DNA of 64,000 bases from CAUZIZ01 sp965218775 (GTDB lineage: Bacteria > Acidobacteriota > UBA6911 > RPQK01 > JAJDTT01), in assembly GCA_965218775.1 (NCBI GenBank), contig CBDCLS010000005.1, positions 868,001 to 932,000 of the forward strand, given 5' to 3'. Each line of letters opens with the position of its first letter. The first letter of the stretch is position 1. Made by a program: the position numbers and the translations under genes. This document shows positions 55,104 through 64,000 of this stretch, one piece after another. A model generated the notes under the pieces. The model was not told the DNA's origin, searched no databases, and saw only the letters and a list, made by a program, of their open reading frames with translations.

Positions 55104-56216
55104 ATGAGATTCAACAGAAGAAATTTCGTCAAGACAGCCGCCTTCGCTGGGATTCTCGAGGGAGCGGGTTTCGGCTACAATGCCCCTGCCCGACCCGAGC
55201 GAAAGAGAATGCGGGTCACGGCCTTTCCTCGGGCGATTGGAAGAGATCCGTCCCAATTGTCGGAGGCAGCCCTACGCCATGTTCGCCAGATGGGTGTGCA
55301 GGACATTCGAATCGTCTCTGCCTGGGTGCCCGGATACAGCCGGGACGGCGAAATGGATCTGGACGAGCTGCTGCGGGTCAAGCGCTCTGCCGAAAGCATC
55401 GGCCTGAAGATCGGCGCCGTGTATCTGCGTAAAGTGGACACCGCCAACCTCCTTCTAGGCAGGCCCGGCTGGAAGCTGGAGGTGGAGAAGATCTCCAGGA
55501 CCATCGAGTGCCTGGGAAAAGCGGAAATACCGGTTCTGGAACACAGTCTTCTTCTTTCCAGGGTCATCCGGGACGTCTTCGAGCTACCCCTGCCCGGCCA
55601 TCAGCGCGTCCCCGAGGGAAGAGGTGGGGCGCGGGTGGCCAGGTTCGACGGAAAAGGGACTGAGGAAAGCGGCTCGCCTGCCGGTTCGGTCTCTGCCGAT
55701 CAGATGTGGGAGCGAATCACTCGCTTTCAGGAGCACTGCATCCCGGTGGCCTCAGAAGCCCGCGTCCACGTGGCCTGCCATCCCGATGATCCACCCTCTG
55801 CCCGCTACTGGGGTGTCACCCAGGTGCTCAACACCAAGGAGGGGCTGGACCGACTCATCCAAATCGTCCCCAGCGAGTACAACGGTCTGCTGTTGTGTCT
55901 GGGAACCATGCAGGAGTCGGGGGCGGACGTGCTGGACCTGATCCGCTATTTCGGAGGCAAGCGGAAGATCTTCGACATCGATTTTCGAGCTGTTCGGGGA
56001 ACCGTCCCCAACTATGACGAAGTTTTTCTGGATGAAGGGGATCTCGACATGTGGAAGGTGGTCCAGGTCCTGAAGGAAGTGGACTACCAGTGGACCCTGG
56101 AGCCGGACCATGTCCCGGGCTTCACGGCCGATCTAAAGGGCGGCCTCATCTCCTACGCCTGGGCGATAGCATATATCAAGGCCCTGATCGCCGCCGCGTA
56201 TGGGGAGAAGGCTTGA
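55104..56216 (+). CDS. Tat-exported mannonate dehydratase-like enzyme
   Basis: A TIM-barrel protein of the mannonate dehydratase (UxuA)/xylose isomerase-like group, 370 residues from ATG 55104 (RFNRRNFVKTAAFAGILEG, a Tat leader), which is preferred to the ATG at 55092. Family segments include VACHPDDPPSARYWGVTQVL, the metal-site LCLGTMQESGADV, FDIDFRAVRG and the late HVPGF. In UxuA the metal ligands are His, Cys, His and Asp residues of these segments. The likely reaction is dehydration of D-mannonate or a related uronate-derived sugar acid, in the periplasm if the Tat signal works; that location is unusual for UxuA. Confidence 0.78.
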   Translation: MRFNRRNFVKTAAFAGILEGAGFGYNAPARPERKRMRVTAFPRAIGRDPSQLSEAALRHVRQMGVQDIRIVSAWVPGYSRDGEMDLDELLRVKRSAESIGLKIGAVYLRKVDTANLLLGRPGWKLEVEKISRTIECLGKAEIPVLEHSLLLSRVIRDVFELPLPGHQRVPEGRGGARVARFDGKGTEESGSPAGSVSADQMWERITRFQEHCIPVASEARVHVACHPDDPPSARYWGVTQVLNTKEGLDRLIQIVPSEYNGLLLCLGTMQESGADVLDLIRYFGGKRKIFDIDFRAVRGTVPNYDEVFLDEGDLDMWKVVQVLKEVDYQWTLEPDHVPGFTADLKGGLISYAWAIAYIKALIAAAYGEKA

Positions 56217-56342
56217 GAGCCTGATCTGAAACTTCAACAATCGGTCGCAGGTCTCAGATTCAACGGGCCTTCCTAACGAAAGAAAAGAACATCACCTTTT
56301 TGACACATTCTCCAGACCCTGTCAGTACGAGACAAGTTGGCT

Positions 56343-57494
56343 TCAGCGCCTGGAGTCGTACAGGTCATGCATCTGACGGACCGCATCCCCCCAGCTGAAG
56401 CGGCGGCCCTGGTGGCGACATGCCTGCCTCAATTCCGCTCTTCGAGAGGGGTTTTCATAGACTCGACCGAAGGCCTCCACGAGGCTATGGGTCTCTTCGG
56501 GATCGAAGTATTCCGCTGCTCCCCCAGCCACCTCGGGGATGGACGAACTGCGACTTGCTAGGACCGTTGACTCACACCGAATCGCCTCCAGCACGGGAAG
56601 CCCGAACCCCTCATACAAAGAGGGGAAGATGAACAGGTCACAGGCGCTGTAGAAGTGGGGAAGCAAGCGATCGGAAACGTATCCAGGAAAGCTGATGAAC
56701 GGCCCCGTCTTCTCCCTGTCGATCTGCTGTCGTAGCACCCGGACCTCTTCGATGTCCCAGAGGAATGTCTCACCGGCTAGTACCAGCTTGCCTGGGTATC
56801 CGAGATCGAGGATGCTTCGAAAGGCGGTCAAAAGACGGGGCAGGTTCTTACGTGAGTCGCTCCCGCCGACGTAGAACAGGAACGGATGATCAATTGAGAA
56901 TTCGTGCTTGAGGATGCTCTTGGATTCGCCTTGGTCTTTGGGTCCGAAGCTGGGATCGCAACAGGGATAGATGACCTTGACGGTTTCCTCGGCGCGATCG
57001 AGCCTCTCACAGATGTCCTTTTGTGAATGTTTCGAGTCGGTGATGACCAAGTCTGATTGCTTCATACGTCCCCAGGCCCAACGGAGCGCTCTGACGTAAT
57101 CCCAGGGCAGCCAGCGCTTGGTGTCCTCCCAGAAGATGAACGGGATCAGATCGTGCACGTGAGCCCACACCTCACATTCCTTCACTTTCGGAATAGACGT
57201 AATTTCGGTGGCGTGGAACAGATCCAGTCGATCTCGGGCAACCGCACGAGACAGGAAGAGCCGATCCAGCATCCAATTCAAACGGCTCGCTCGTGTGAGC
57301 TCGGGTAGGCCCACCTGACTCCCCTCTCGATCGCCGGAAAAGACGGGTGGACGGCCCCGAGCATGGTACAACACGAACTCATGCTCGGAGGGACTCCTGA
57401 GCAGTTCCTCAGCCAGCCAGAACGTATATTTTCCGATGCCACGACGGCGTGAATTCTTGCGTGAAGTGGGCCGAAGATCGAATCCGACTCTCAT
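56343..57494 (-). CDS. Glycosyltransferase, GT4-like
   Basis: A 383-residue GT-B glycosyltransferase. N-terminal domain: VGFDLRPTSRKNSRRRGIGK, VWAHVHDLIPF. C-terminal domain: FLFYVGGSDSRKNLPRLLTA with the EX7E motif in SLYEGFGLPVLEAI and RSSSIPEVAGGAAEYFDP. It transfers a sugar from a nucleotide-sugar donor to a lipid or surface polysaccharide; the acceptor is unknown. It is a single minus-strand gene, isolated from other polysaccharide genes, downstream of the convergent mannonate-dehydratase-like gene. Confidence 0.88.
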   Translation of the reverse strand: MRVGFDLRPTSRKNSRRRGIGKYTFWLAEELLRSPSEHEFVLYHARGRPPVFSGDREGSQVGLPELTRASRLNWMLDRLFLSRAVARDRLDLFHATEITSIPKVKECEVWAHVHDLIPFIFWEDTKRWLPWDYVRALRWAWGRMKQSDLVITDSKHSQKDICERLDRAEETVKVIYPCCDPSFGPKDQGESKSILKHEFSIDHPFLFYVGGSDSRKNLPRLLTAFRSILDLGYPGKLVLAGETFLWDIEEVRVLRQQIDREKTGPFISFPGYVSDRLLPHFYSACDLFIFPSLYEGFGLPVLEAIRCESTVLASRSSSIPEVAGGAAEYFDPEETHSLVEAFGRVYENPSRRAELRQACRHQGRRFSWGDAVRQMHDLYDSRR

Positions 57495-57520
57495 AAGGGG
57501 CAGCTGAATTCAACAGCAAC

Positions 57521-57750
57521 GTTCAGACGTTCAGACGTTCAGACAGATTGTTCAAGTCTCAGCCAGTCCGGTCACGAGCTGCGAGCTCGACCATTCGAAA
57601 AAGAGACTCTGGCTCAGTCAGTGGGAGATCGTGCCGCTGGCCGGCTCTCTCCTCGGAACTTGGCCTCATACCGCTAACGAGTCACGTCGTTCGCGGCTCT
57701 GTTGGCTGCGGCTGTTTCCGATACTGCTCACTGATCATTGCTGCTCATGT
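57521..57750. repeat. Short tandem ACGTTCAG repeat and alpha-family repeat copy
   Basis: Three copies of ACGTTCAG lie in tandem at 57520-57545. The stretch 57645-57735 is the second copy of the alpha repeat first seen at 4166-4310 (CTCTCTCCTCGGAACTTGG then GTCGTTCGCGGCTCTG). The end (GATACTGCTCACTGATCATT) resembles the AGCAGT-type repeats near 31.9 kb. No gene is present. Confidence 0.6.
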
Positions 57751-57788
57751 CTGCCCCCTCTGAGAGTGGGAGTCAAGTCCCCTACTCC

Positions 57789-58589
57789 CTATTCCAGTGT
57801 TGGGAATTCGCTGGTTGGAAATATGTCTACGGTCGCAGAACGCTGTTGGGCAAGCATTCCGCCATCAACCACAAGGCGCTGGCCCGTGATATAGCGAGCG
57901 TCGTCAGAGGCAAGAAAGACGGCGGCACCGGTCATGTCATCCGGCTCGCCGATCCGGCCCAGCGGAATATTCACACCCCGCAGTTTTCGCTCCTCCAGAT
58001 TGTAGCCATGGGTATCAATCGAGCCCGGCACGAGTGCATTCACGCGAACCCCATACGGCCCCAGATCAAGAGACATCGCCCGGGTCATCGCTTCGATACC
58101 CCCTTTTGTCGCGTCGTAGGCAACGAAGGCGCGATGTGCCCTGGTAGCACCCCCAGACGACAAATTGATGATAGATCCCTTGCCGTTGTGAGCCATAATC
58201 TGTGCCGCCCGCAACCCGCATAGGAAGCTTCCGGTTAGATTGACCGCGATGAAGCCGTCCCACCACTGCTTGTCCGCCTCGAGAAAATGTCTATTTGGAA
58301 CAACTAGAGCGGCGTTGTTTACCAGGACATCCACAGTGCCAAACCGCTCGAGGACCTGATCGAACAGGGCATTCACCTGTTCCTCATCCGAAACATCTGT
58401 CGTGACCGCAATAGCGCGGCCTCCAGTGGCGATTATCGATTCTGATGCCGAACCGGCTCCCTCTGCATTGATATCAGCGACGACAACCACGGCACCCTCA
58501 GCGCCAAACCGCTTGGCAATCGCAAGACCGATTCCCTTTGCCGCGCCGGTGACGATTACAACTTTGTCTCTAACACTCTTTGATTCCAT
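57789..58589 (-). CDS. Short-chain dehydrogenase/reductase (SDR)
   Basis: A 266-residue classical SDR. The cofactor site is VTGAAKGIGLAIAKR, with DINAEGA for NAD(P) specificity. NNAAL is the N-A-G-type motif, and the catalytic Ser-Tyr-Lys is spread over NLSSGGATRA and AYDATKGG. The C-terminal GSIDTHGYNLEERKL is normal. It could be a 3-oxoacyl-ACP-like reductase or a sugar/alcohol dehydrogenase; the absence of fatty-acid genes makes the latter likelier. It is a single gene on the minus strand. Confidence 0.9.
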   Translation of the reverse strand: MESKSVRDKVVIVTGAAKGIGLAIAKRFGAEGAVVVVADINAEGAGSASESIIATGGRAIAVTTDVSDEEQVNALFDQVLERFGTVDVLVNNAALVVPNRHFLEADKQWWDGFIAVNLTGSFLCGLRAAQIMAHNGKGSIINLSSGGATRAHRAFVAYDATKGGIEAMTRAMSLDLGPYGVRVNALVPGSIDTHGYNLEERKLRGVNIPLGRIGEPDDMTGAAVFLASDDARYITGQRLVVDGGMLAQQRSATVDIFPTSEFPTLE

Positions 58590-58677
58590 AAACCCACTCC
58601 AACAGAGCCGCTAAAGACTTGAATGGTCGGCGCTATGAGCGCCAGTTCCGAGGAGAGAGTCGGACAACAGACCTAAG

Positions 58678-58807
58678 CTGAAACTTCATTTGCAGAAGTA
58701 GCTTTGGCCTCCAGGCCGAAGTCCTATTCTTCTGAGCCTTTGGCTCGGACGGCGGCCTGGAGGCCACCGCTACGCCGGACCCCAAAGTTTCTTTCTCGGA
58801 TGGGGCC
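58678..58807. repeat. REP-like nested-hairpin repeat (beta family, copy C)
   Basis: This is the most complete copy. The outer stem is GGCCTCCAGGCCG with CGGCCTGGAGGCC and the inner stem is GAGCC/GGCTC around TTT. An inverted piece of the alpha repeat abuts it at 58643-58670. It lies between the end of a DUF1501 gene and the start of an SDR gene, both on the minus strand. Confidence 0.8.
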
Positions 58808-58864
58808 ACCGTCGGCCGTAGCGGCACTACCCCTGGAACTCGTTCGTATCTTGTACCTTGGACT

Positions 58865-60352
58865 TCAACTTAGAATCTCTTTGACCACACGCGCCGGGAA
58901 CTCATCGGTGAGTCGTTCGTTGCGACCATTGCGCTTGTACACCAGATTTCGGGCATTCAGCCCCAACTGATTCAGGACGGTGGCGTGGAGATCGTGGACA
59001 CTTACCCGATTCTCTACACCCTTGTACCCCAGTTCGTCGGTCGTGCCGTATACGGTTCCCCCCTTGATTCCACCTCCGGCAAGCCAAACCGTAAAGGCAT
59101 GCATGTTGTGATCTCGGCCCACGCGCTTGGCATCTTTGGGTATTTCAGAGTGGGGCAGGCGACCAAACTCGCCCCCCCAGAGCACCAGGGTGCTATCCAG
59201 CAGCCCGCGCTGTTTCAGGTCCTGTAACAGAGCCGCTACTGGCCGGTCGGTCATACCACAGGTCTCGGGCAGCCCCTTCCAGATCTCGAAATGGTGGTCC
59301 CAGGGGTCGTGATTCATGTAGATCTGGACAATACGTACTCCACGCTCTACCAGCCTCCGCGCCATCAGACAGCGGCGACCGTAAGAGGCGGTCAACTCGG
59401 CATCGAGGCCGTACATCTCGCGCGTAGCCTGACTCTCCTTGGAAAGATCCAGGACGTCTGTTGCTTCCAGCTGCATTCGAGCCGCCAGCTCGTAGCTGCG
59501 AATCCGCGCTTCGAGCTCGGCCTCTCCTGGATGCTTCTGCCGGTGAGCCATGTCCATGCGCCCCAGCAGCGACCTTGCAGCCTGGAGAACCGGTCCGGGA
59601 AACTCTTCCCGAGGCTTGAGATTGGGCAAGGGGGATCCCTGCGACCGCAGCCGGGTTCCCTGGTAGACCGGTGGAAGCCAACCCGACTGCCAGTTTTGAA
59701 TGCCGCAGCGCGGCAGCCCCGTCGGATCCTCCAACACCACATACGCCGGCAAATTCTGATTCTCGCTTCCCAGACCATAGGCCACCCAGGCACCAAGCGT
59801 GGGACGTCCGGGAAGCAGGCGACCGGTGTGCATCAGGAAAATTGCCGGCTCATGGTTGGAATGGGTGGTGTACATGGTACGGACTACTGCCATGTCGTCG
59901 ACGCGAGTTGCCAGGTGCGGCAACAACTCCGACACGTCGATCCCTGACTTCCCGTACTTGGCGAACTTGAATTGCGTGGGCATCAACGATCCGGCAACCC
60001 TATTGAGCCGCTGCTGGCTGTCGAGGGCAGACGGTGGCGGCGGCTCGCCGGCGTGCTTTTCCAACAGGGGTTTGGGATCGAACAGATCCATCTGGCTGGG
60101 CCCACCCGACATGAAAAGCTGGATGACCGCCTTGGCCTTGGGCTCGAAGTGTGGCGATCTTGACGCCAGGTGCGGAACCGTCCGCTCCGAGGGCGCGGCT
60201 AGCAGAGGAGCCGACGACACCAGCTCCCCTCCCAGCAAGTAGGACAGGGCAGCCCCGTAGGCCCCGTCACCCAGACGGGAAAAGAGATCTCGGCGAGATA
60301 GGCGACTGGTTCTGGGATCCGACCACATGGCATCCTCAATTGACATAGGCAA
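58865..60352 (-). CDS. DUF1501 family protein (set 3)
   Basis: A 495-residue DUF1501 protein with a Tat-like leader (SRRDLFSRLGDGAYGAALSYLLGG). Landmarks are VIQLFMSGGPSQMDLFDPKP, TLGAWVAYGLGSENQNLPAYV, MARRLVERGVRIVQIYMNHD and LVLWGGEFGRLPHSEIP. The start overlaps the end of the upstream DUF1553 gene by 17 bases, so the two are coupled. Of the three sets this one has the longest protein and follows the partner most closely. Confidence 0.9.
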   Translation of the reverse strand: MPMSIEDAMWSDPRTSRLSRRDLFSRLGDGAYGAALSYLLGGELVSSAPLLAAPSERTVPHLASRSPHFEPKAKAVIQLFMSGGPSQMDLFDPKPLLEKHAGEPPPPSALDSQQRLNRVAGSLMPTQFKFAKYGKSGIDVSELLPHLATRVDDMAVVRTMYTTHSNHEPAIFLMHTGRLLPGRPTLGAWVAYGLGSENQNLPAYVVLEDPTGLPRCGIQNWQSGWLPPVYQGTRLRSQGSPLPNLKPREEFPGPVLQAARSLLGRMDMAHRQKHPGEAELEARIRSYELAARMQLEATDVLDLSKESQATREMYGLDAELTASYGRRCLMARRLVERGVRIVQIYMNHDPWDHHFEIWKGLPETCGMTDRPVAALLQDLKQRGLLDSTLVLWGGEFGRLPHSEIPKDAKRVGRDHNMHAFTVWLAGGGIKGGTVYGTTDELGYKGVENRVSVHDLHATVLNQLGLNARNLVYKRNGRNERLTDEFPARVVKEILS

Positions 60353-63107
60353 ACTCAGCTGAATTCAGAATCACGTGACAGAGAGTGGACAGGGCAAGCC
60401 ATTCAGCCCGGGTGTGCTTGGGTTCGGCGGGGGGCACTTTCTCAAGATGATCCAGCCAGCTTCGCCTCATCTGCTCCAAAGACTGGACGGCATCGCCGAG
60501 TTCCTGAGTCGACGGATCACGGGTCAGCGCCGTGAGGTAGATCCTCTTGATCTGTTCCTCTCGGTCATCGCCAACGACTTCGATGATCCGACCCGCGAAG
60601 AAACGGGCGCTCTCCCGTACCAGATCCCCGTTCCACAGCACCAGGGCCTGCGACGGGACGTTCGATTGGCGCCGTAGGATGCAGTTGGTCTCGAGCCGCG
60701 GGGCATCGAAGACCTCCAATAGGGTGACCGGCGTGGACCGACGACGAAGTAGATAGATACTCCTCCGAAGGCTCTCAGAGACCACTTCGCCATCAGGTCT
60801 CACCTCCACTGCATCCGCTGTTCCAAACTGGCGGCGATCCAGCCGGGCTCCAACCTTTAGAATCGAGTCACGAAGCGTCTCGGCATCCATGCGCCGCATA
60901 GGGAAGTGCGAGAGGAGCACGTTGTCGGAGTCGGCTAGCCGTCGCGTTGCGTCGTGGTCTGAACTCTGTCGGTAGACCGCTGAGGTCATGATCAGCCTGT
61001 GCATTGCCTTGATGCTCCAGCCCTGGCGCACGAACTCGGTCGCCAACCAATCCAACAGCTCTGGATGGGAGGGACGCGCACCGGTGAGACCGAAGTTGTC
61101 TGACGTTCTGACCAATCCTACGCCAAAATGATCTTGCCAGATCCGGTTGACGATGACCCGCGCCGTCAGAGGGTGGTTGGGCTGAACCAGCCAACGGGCA
61201 AACGCCAGGCGCCGACCGCTCGTCTGGTTTCCCTTTCTCGGGGGCTTTACTTCATAAGGGGACAGAGATCCTGAGAGGACTGAGGGTACACCCGGTGAGA
61301 CCCGCTGATCGGGTGCCAGGGCGTTACCCCTGAGATGGACAAAGGTAGGGTCCGGCTCTCCTCCCAGATCATAAAGTGCCAGGATCTTGGGAGAAGGCCG
61401 CAGTTCCTTCCGGGTGGCATCAATTTTGCTCTGGATCTCGCCGAGTCGACTGTTGGGTGAGGGGCTCGCTCCCTCGCGGTCCTCCTGCTTCGAAGAGTCA
61501 TCTTCCTGCTTCAGCAACTGCTCCAGCCGCTCAATCTCGGCGAGAATGGGTCGGTTGTGAAGGGAAACCTCTCGACGCTCTTCTTCCGGGGCAAGCTCGA
61601 GCTGTCGTTTGGCGGGCTCTATCCAATCATAGAGGTCGTACGCCTCTCGAAAGATGGCGCTGAAACGATAGTAATCCCGCTGAGGAATAGGATCGTACTT
61701 ATGATCGTGACATCGTGCGCACCCCAACGTGAGCCCCAGCACCGAGGAGCTGACGACCTCAAGCTGCTCGGCCAACATGTCGAACCGGTCTTGAATGTAC
61801 TGAGTAAAACCATCCTGGCACATACGAAGAAAACCGGTGGCCACCAGATTATCGAACTGCTCCGGCGTGAGCTCTTTGGCCACCTTGTAATCGAAGAGCT
61901 CGTCACCCGCGATCTGTTCCAGAAGAAAACGGTCATAGGGCTTGTCGTCATTGAACGAACGGATGACGTAGTCCCGATAGCGATAGGCAAAAGGCCGGAC
62001 CAGATCCACATCGAGCTTGCCGGCCGAATCGGAGTAGCCGGCTGCATCCAACCAGAACCGCCCCCAGTGCTCTCCATAGTGGGTTGAGGCTAATAGGCGA
62101 TCGATCATACGCGGATAGGCGTCTGTTGAAGGATCATTGAGATAGCTCTTGATGTCTTCCGCTGACGGAGGCAATCCAATCAATGCCAGATACGCTCTTC
62201 GGAGAAGTGTCAGACGGTCTGCCTGGGGCGAGTAGCTCAGCTGCTTCTTCTCCAGTTTTTCCAAGAGAAAGGCATCGATCGGTGTCCGAACCAGATCCCT
62301 CTGCCGAACGGCGGGGACTGCAGGGCGGATAGGGCTGCGGAAAGACCAGAACTCTCGGTCGCTCGCGTTTACGAGGGGATCCGTGGACGGAATCACCGGG
62401 ATCTCGGGAGCTCCAGGGGGCGCTCCAGCCGCGATCCAGCGGCGCAAGGTTTCCAGCTCGGCGGCGGTCACTGGAATCAGCTTCGCCTTCTCTACCAGCT
62501 CCTTCGGAGGCATCTCAGCGGCCGAGATCCGCTGGATCAGGAGACTCTGATCCGGCCTATCTGGTACCATCGCCGGCCCTGATACCCCTCCTCTCAGGAT
62601 GCTTTCCCGGCTCCTCAGATCCAGACCTGCCTCCTGCTTTCTCCTGCCGTGGCAACCGATGCATTTGAAGTTGACGATGCCCACCATCACCTCGGTCTCG
62701 GTGACTTCCTCACTCCCGGCATGCGCCGCGGAGGGGGTCGGCTCCTCACCTTGGATCAGTGCCCCTCCGTCGATCCAGTGTCGGAGAAGATCGATCTCTT
62801 CCGGGGCCAGCTTCCTCTTGCCGGGCGGCATGGCCCCTTGGACCACCTTTTGGAGGAGTAAGCTCTCATCCGGCAAGAAGGGTGTGACAGCGGGACCGGT
62901 ACGACCTCCTCTGAGAATACTGTCCCTGGTCCTGAGGTCGAGATCGGACTGGTGGTCCGCATCGCCGTGGCAAGTAAGACAGCGCGTTTCAAAGATGGGT
63001 AGGATGTCCGATTCAAAGCGCAGGGTCGTATTCGGCTGCCCTGTTACCGCTGTAGCTGTGCTGCAGCAGAGAAGCAAAAGGAGGCATCCGAAACGCTGGA
63101 ATTTCAT
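60336..63107 (-). CDS. Double-PSCyt1/DUF1549/DUF1553 protein (set 3)
   Basis: A 923-residue exported protein with a signal peptide (RFGCLLLLLCCSTATAVTG) and two planctomycete-type cytochrome c domains in tandem. Haem motifs are CLTCH at 43-47 and CIGCH at 149-153. DUF1549 follows (LDAAGYSDSAGKLDVDLVRP; CARCHDHKYDPIP) with a short helical insertion rich in Glu and Lys. DUF1553 is at the C-terminus (LAFARWLVQPNHPLTARVIVNRIW). The doubled haem domain distinguishes it from set 1 (an atypical Cys pair) and set 2 (one domain). It is the first gene of the pair with the DUF1501 gene. Confidence 0.9.
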   Translation of the reverse strand: MKFQRFGCLLLLLCCSTATAVTGQPNTTLRFESDILPIFETRCLTCHGDADHQSDLDLRTRDSILRGGRTGPAVTPFLPDESLLLQKVVQGAMPPGKRKLAPEEIDLLRHWIDGGALIQGEEPTPSAAHAGSEEVTETEVMVGIVNFKCIGCHGRRKQEAGLDLRSRESILRGGVSGPAMVPDRPDQSLLIQRISAAEMPPKELVEKAKLIPVTAAELETLRRWIAAGAPPGAPEIPVIPSTDPLVNASDREFWSFRSPIRPAVPAVRQRDLVRTPIDAFLLEKLEKKQLSYSPQADRLTLLRRAYLALIGLPPSAEDIKSYLNDPSTDAYPRMIDRLLASTHYGEHWGRFWLDAAGYSDSAGKLDVDLVRPFAYRYRDYVIRSFNDDKPYDRFLLEQIAGDELFDYKVAKELTPEQFDNLVATGFLRMCQDGFTQYIQDRFDMLAEQLEVVSSSVLGLTLGCARCHDHKYDPIPQRDYYRFSAIFREAYDLYDWIEPAKRQLELAPEEERREVSLHNRPILAEIERLEQLLKQEDDSSKQEDREGASPSPNSRLGEIQSKIDATRKELRPSPKILALYDLGGEPDPTFVHLRGNALAPDQRVSPGVPSVLSGSLSPYEVKPPRKGNQTSGRRLAFARWLVQPNHPLTARVIVNRIWQDHFGVGLVRTSDNFGLTGARPSHPELLDWLATEFVRQGWSIKAMHRLIMTSAVYRQSSDHDATRRLADSDNVLLSHFPMRRMDAETLRDSILKVGARLDRRQFGTADAVEVRPDGEVVSESLRRSIYLLRRRSTPVTLLEVFDAPRLETNCILRRQSNVPSQALVLWNGDLVRESARFFAGRIIEVVGDDREEQIKRIYLTALTRDPSTQELGDAVQSLEQMRRSWLDHLEKVPPAEPKHTRAEWLALSTLCHVILNSAEFAYVN

Positions 63108-63332
63108 GGTTGCTGAAACCTTGGCGGAATCATCGGTTACCGCAGATTCTGATCTGTGCCTACTGCAGATTCTAATCTGCCGACGCCGGAAGGAGCAAGA
63201 ACACAGGTCGCCTTGTCGCTCTAGCCATAGAAGGTTACAATGCGACCCTGTCGGCTAGATTCTGGATTCCATGTCTCTACCCATCGAGTCTAGATCGACC
63301 CAAAATTGACACGATTATTGGGAGCAAGTCAC
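63108..63332. other. Divergent intergenic region with small palindromes
   Basis: Two closely spaced palindromes, CAGATTCTGATCTG (63143-63156) and GCAGATTCTAATCTGC (63165-63180), lie between the divergent DUF1553 and aminotransferase genes. They could be operators or decayed repeats. No gene is present. Confidence 0.35.
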
Positions 63333-64000
63333 TTGAACGAACCAATCGCCTACCTAAAGGGTGAATTTGTCCCTGCCTCGCAGTGCGTGTTACCAATCTA
63401 TGACCTCGGCATCGTGATTGGCGCGGCGGTGACAGATTTCTTCCGTACGTTTCAGCAGCAACCCTACCGAATGGACGATCATTCCCGCCGCTTCTACCGC
63501 TCCTGCAAGTATGCACGTATCAAGCCTCCGGTCAGCCTCGAAGAAAGCAACGAGATCTCAAACAAGCTGATCGAGCATAACAGCAAGCTTGCCCCTGGCC
63601 AGGAACTGGGCCTGGTGTATTACATGACCGCCGGTCAGAACACGGTCTATGCCGGTGCGGCCGGGATACCCAAGAAACTGACTCCCAGTTACGTTCAGCA
63701 CACCTTTCCGATGCGTTTCGACCTCTGGAAGGAGGTGTTCCTGAAGGGCGTCCACTGCGTGACCCCTTCGCCGCGGCACTGGCCGCCGCAGTGCCTGTCG
63801 TCCAAGATCAAGAATCGCAATCGGCTGCATATGTGGATCGGCGACCAGGAAGCGCAGCAGCTCGACCCGAACGCCGTGGCCGTTTACCTGGATATCAACG
63901 GGAACATTACCGAGACCGGCGGATCGAACTTCGTCATCTTTCGCGACGGCAAGGTGGTGTCACCGCGGCGCACCAACGTCCTCTGGGGGGTCAGCCTGAC
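63333..64000 (+). CDS. Class IV aminotransferase (BCAT/D-amino acid type), truncated by the window edge
   Basis: The first 222 codons of a fold-type IV PLP enzyme, open to the window edge. It starts with TTG 63333, preceded by GGGAGC (63320-63325) at good spacing; no ATG occurs near. Family landmarks are LPIYDLGIVIGAAV, YRMDDHSRRFYRSC, the catalytic-lysine block SSKIKNRNRLH and ITETGGSNFVIFRDG. The group covers branched-chain aminotransferase, D-amino acid aminotransferase and aminodeoxychorismate lyase; the reaction cannot be chosen from this half. It is divergent from the DUF1553 gene. Confidence 0.85.
   Translation, partial: MNEPIAYLKGEFVPASQCVLPIYDLGIVIGAAVTDFFRTFQQQPYRMDDHSRRFYRSCKYARIKPPVSLEESNEISNKLIEHNSKLAPGQELGLVYYMTAGQNTVYAGAAGIPKKLTPSYVQHTFPMRFDLWKEVFLKGVHCVTPSPRHWPPQCLSSKIKNRNRLHMWIGDQEAQQLDPNAVAVYLDINGNITETGGSNFVIFRDGKVVSPRRTNVLWGVSL

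Overview
The window is about 64 kb of moderately GC-rich bacterial chromosome with roughly forty recognisable genes. It contains no rRNA, no tRNA or CRISPR array that I can recognise, and no phage module. Three separate gene sets pair a DUF1501 protein with a DUF1549/DUF1553 protein, two of them carrying planctomycete-type cytochrome c domains. There are also a Tat-exported mannonate-dehydratase-like enzyme, ThuA and SMP-30 domains, a CehA-type hydrolase, two alkaline-phosphatase-superfamily proteins and a chlamydia-type (NTT) transporter with HEAT repeats. This mix fits a free-living heterotroph of Acidobacteriota (Bryobacterales/Solibacter-like) or, less likely, Planctomycetota or a relative. 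That placement is inferred from gene content only.

Layout. 0-4 kb: an unrecognised protein, an HDOD protein, an aldo/keto reductase and a zinc dehydrogenase. 4.3-10.2 kb: a minus-strand operon of a PPC-domain protein, a Big_2/DUF1549/DUF1553 protein and a DUF1501 protein. 10.4-16 kb: small proteins, divergent Tat-exported UroD-like and SelA-like proteins, a zinc-less MDR dehydrogenase and a DUF3500 protein. 16-21 kb: a second DUF1553/DUF1501 pair. 21-29 kb: a minus-strand signalling cluster of NTT/HEAT transporter, cyclic-nucleotide-binding protein, multi-PAS histidine kinase and response regulator. 29-37 kb: PepD dipeptidase, an orphan antitoxin-like gene, a class III aminotransferase, a CehA hydrolase and an isomerase/SMP-30 fusion. 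37-41.7 kb: a three-subunit molybdenum hydroxylase with a MoaD-like protein. 43.9-50.5 kb: a tight minus-strand operon of ThuA, two phosphodiesterase-like proteins, a ribbon-helix-helix protein, a membrane protein and a sulfotransferase. 51-58.6 kb: a propeller glycosidase-like protein, an O-methyltransferase, a mannonate-dehydratase-like enzyme, a glycosyltransferase and an SDR. 58.9-63.1 kb: the third DUF1501/DUF1553 pair. 63.3 kb to the edge: a truncated class IV aminotransferase.

The clearest discoveries are mobile-element footprints that can be read to the base. An IS4-family element (25298-26631, 9-bp duplication) splits the NTT/HEAT transporter gene. An IS256-family element (41840-43178, 8-bp duplication) splits a TMEM14-family gene. 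Deleting each element with one duplication copy restores an open frame exactly. Two related ~270-bp inverted-repeat elements (21753-22026 and 29199-29468) and a third of another family (50575-50755) all have 3-bp TTA/TAA duplications. One of them replaced the stop codon of the histidine kinase. Several dispersed intergenic repeat families, including a nested-hairpin REP-like family in three copies and a 183-bp palindrome, fill the gaps between genes.

Functionally the region points to growth on complex organic matter such as sugar acids, peptides and sulfated or phosphorylated polymers. I found no clear new defence system. The best candidates for an undescribed functional unit are the 43.9-50.5 kb phosphodiesterase/sulfotransferase operon and the transporter-cNMP-kinase-regulator cluster.
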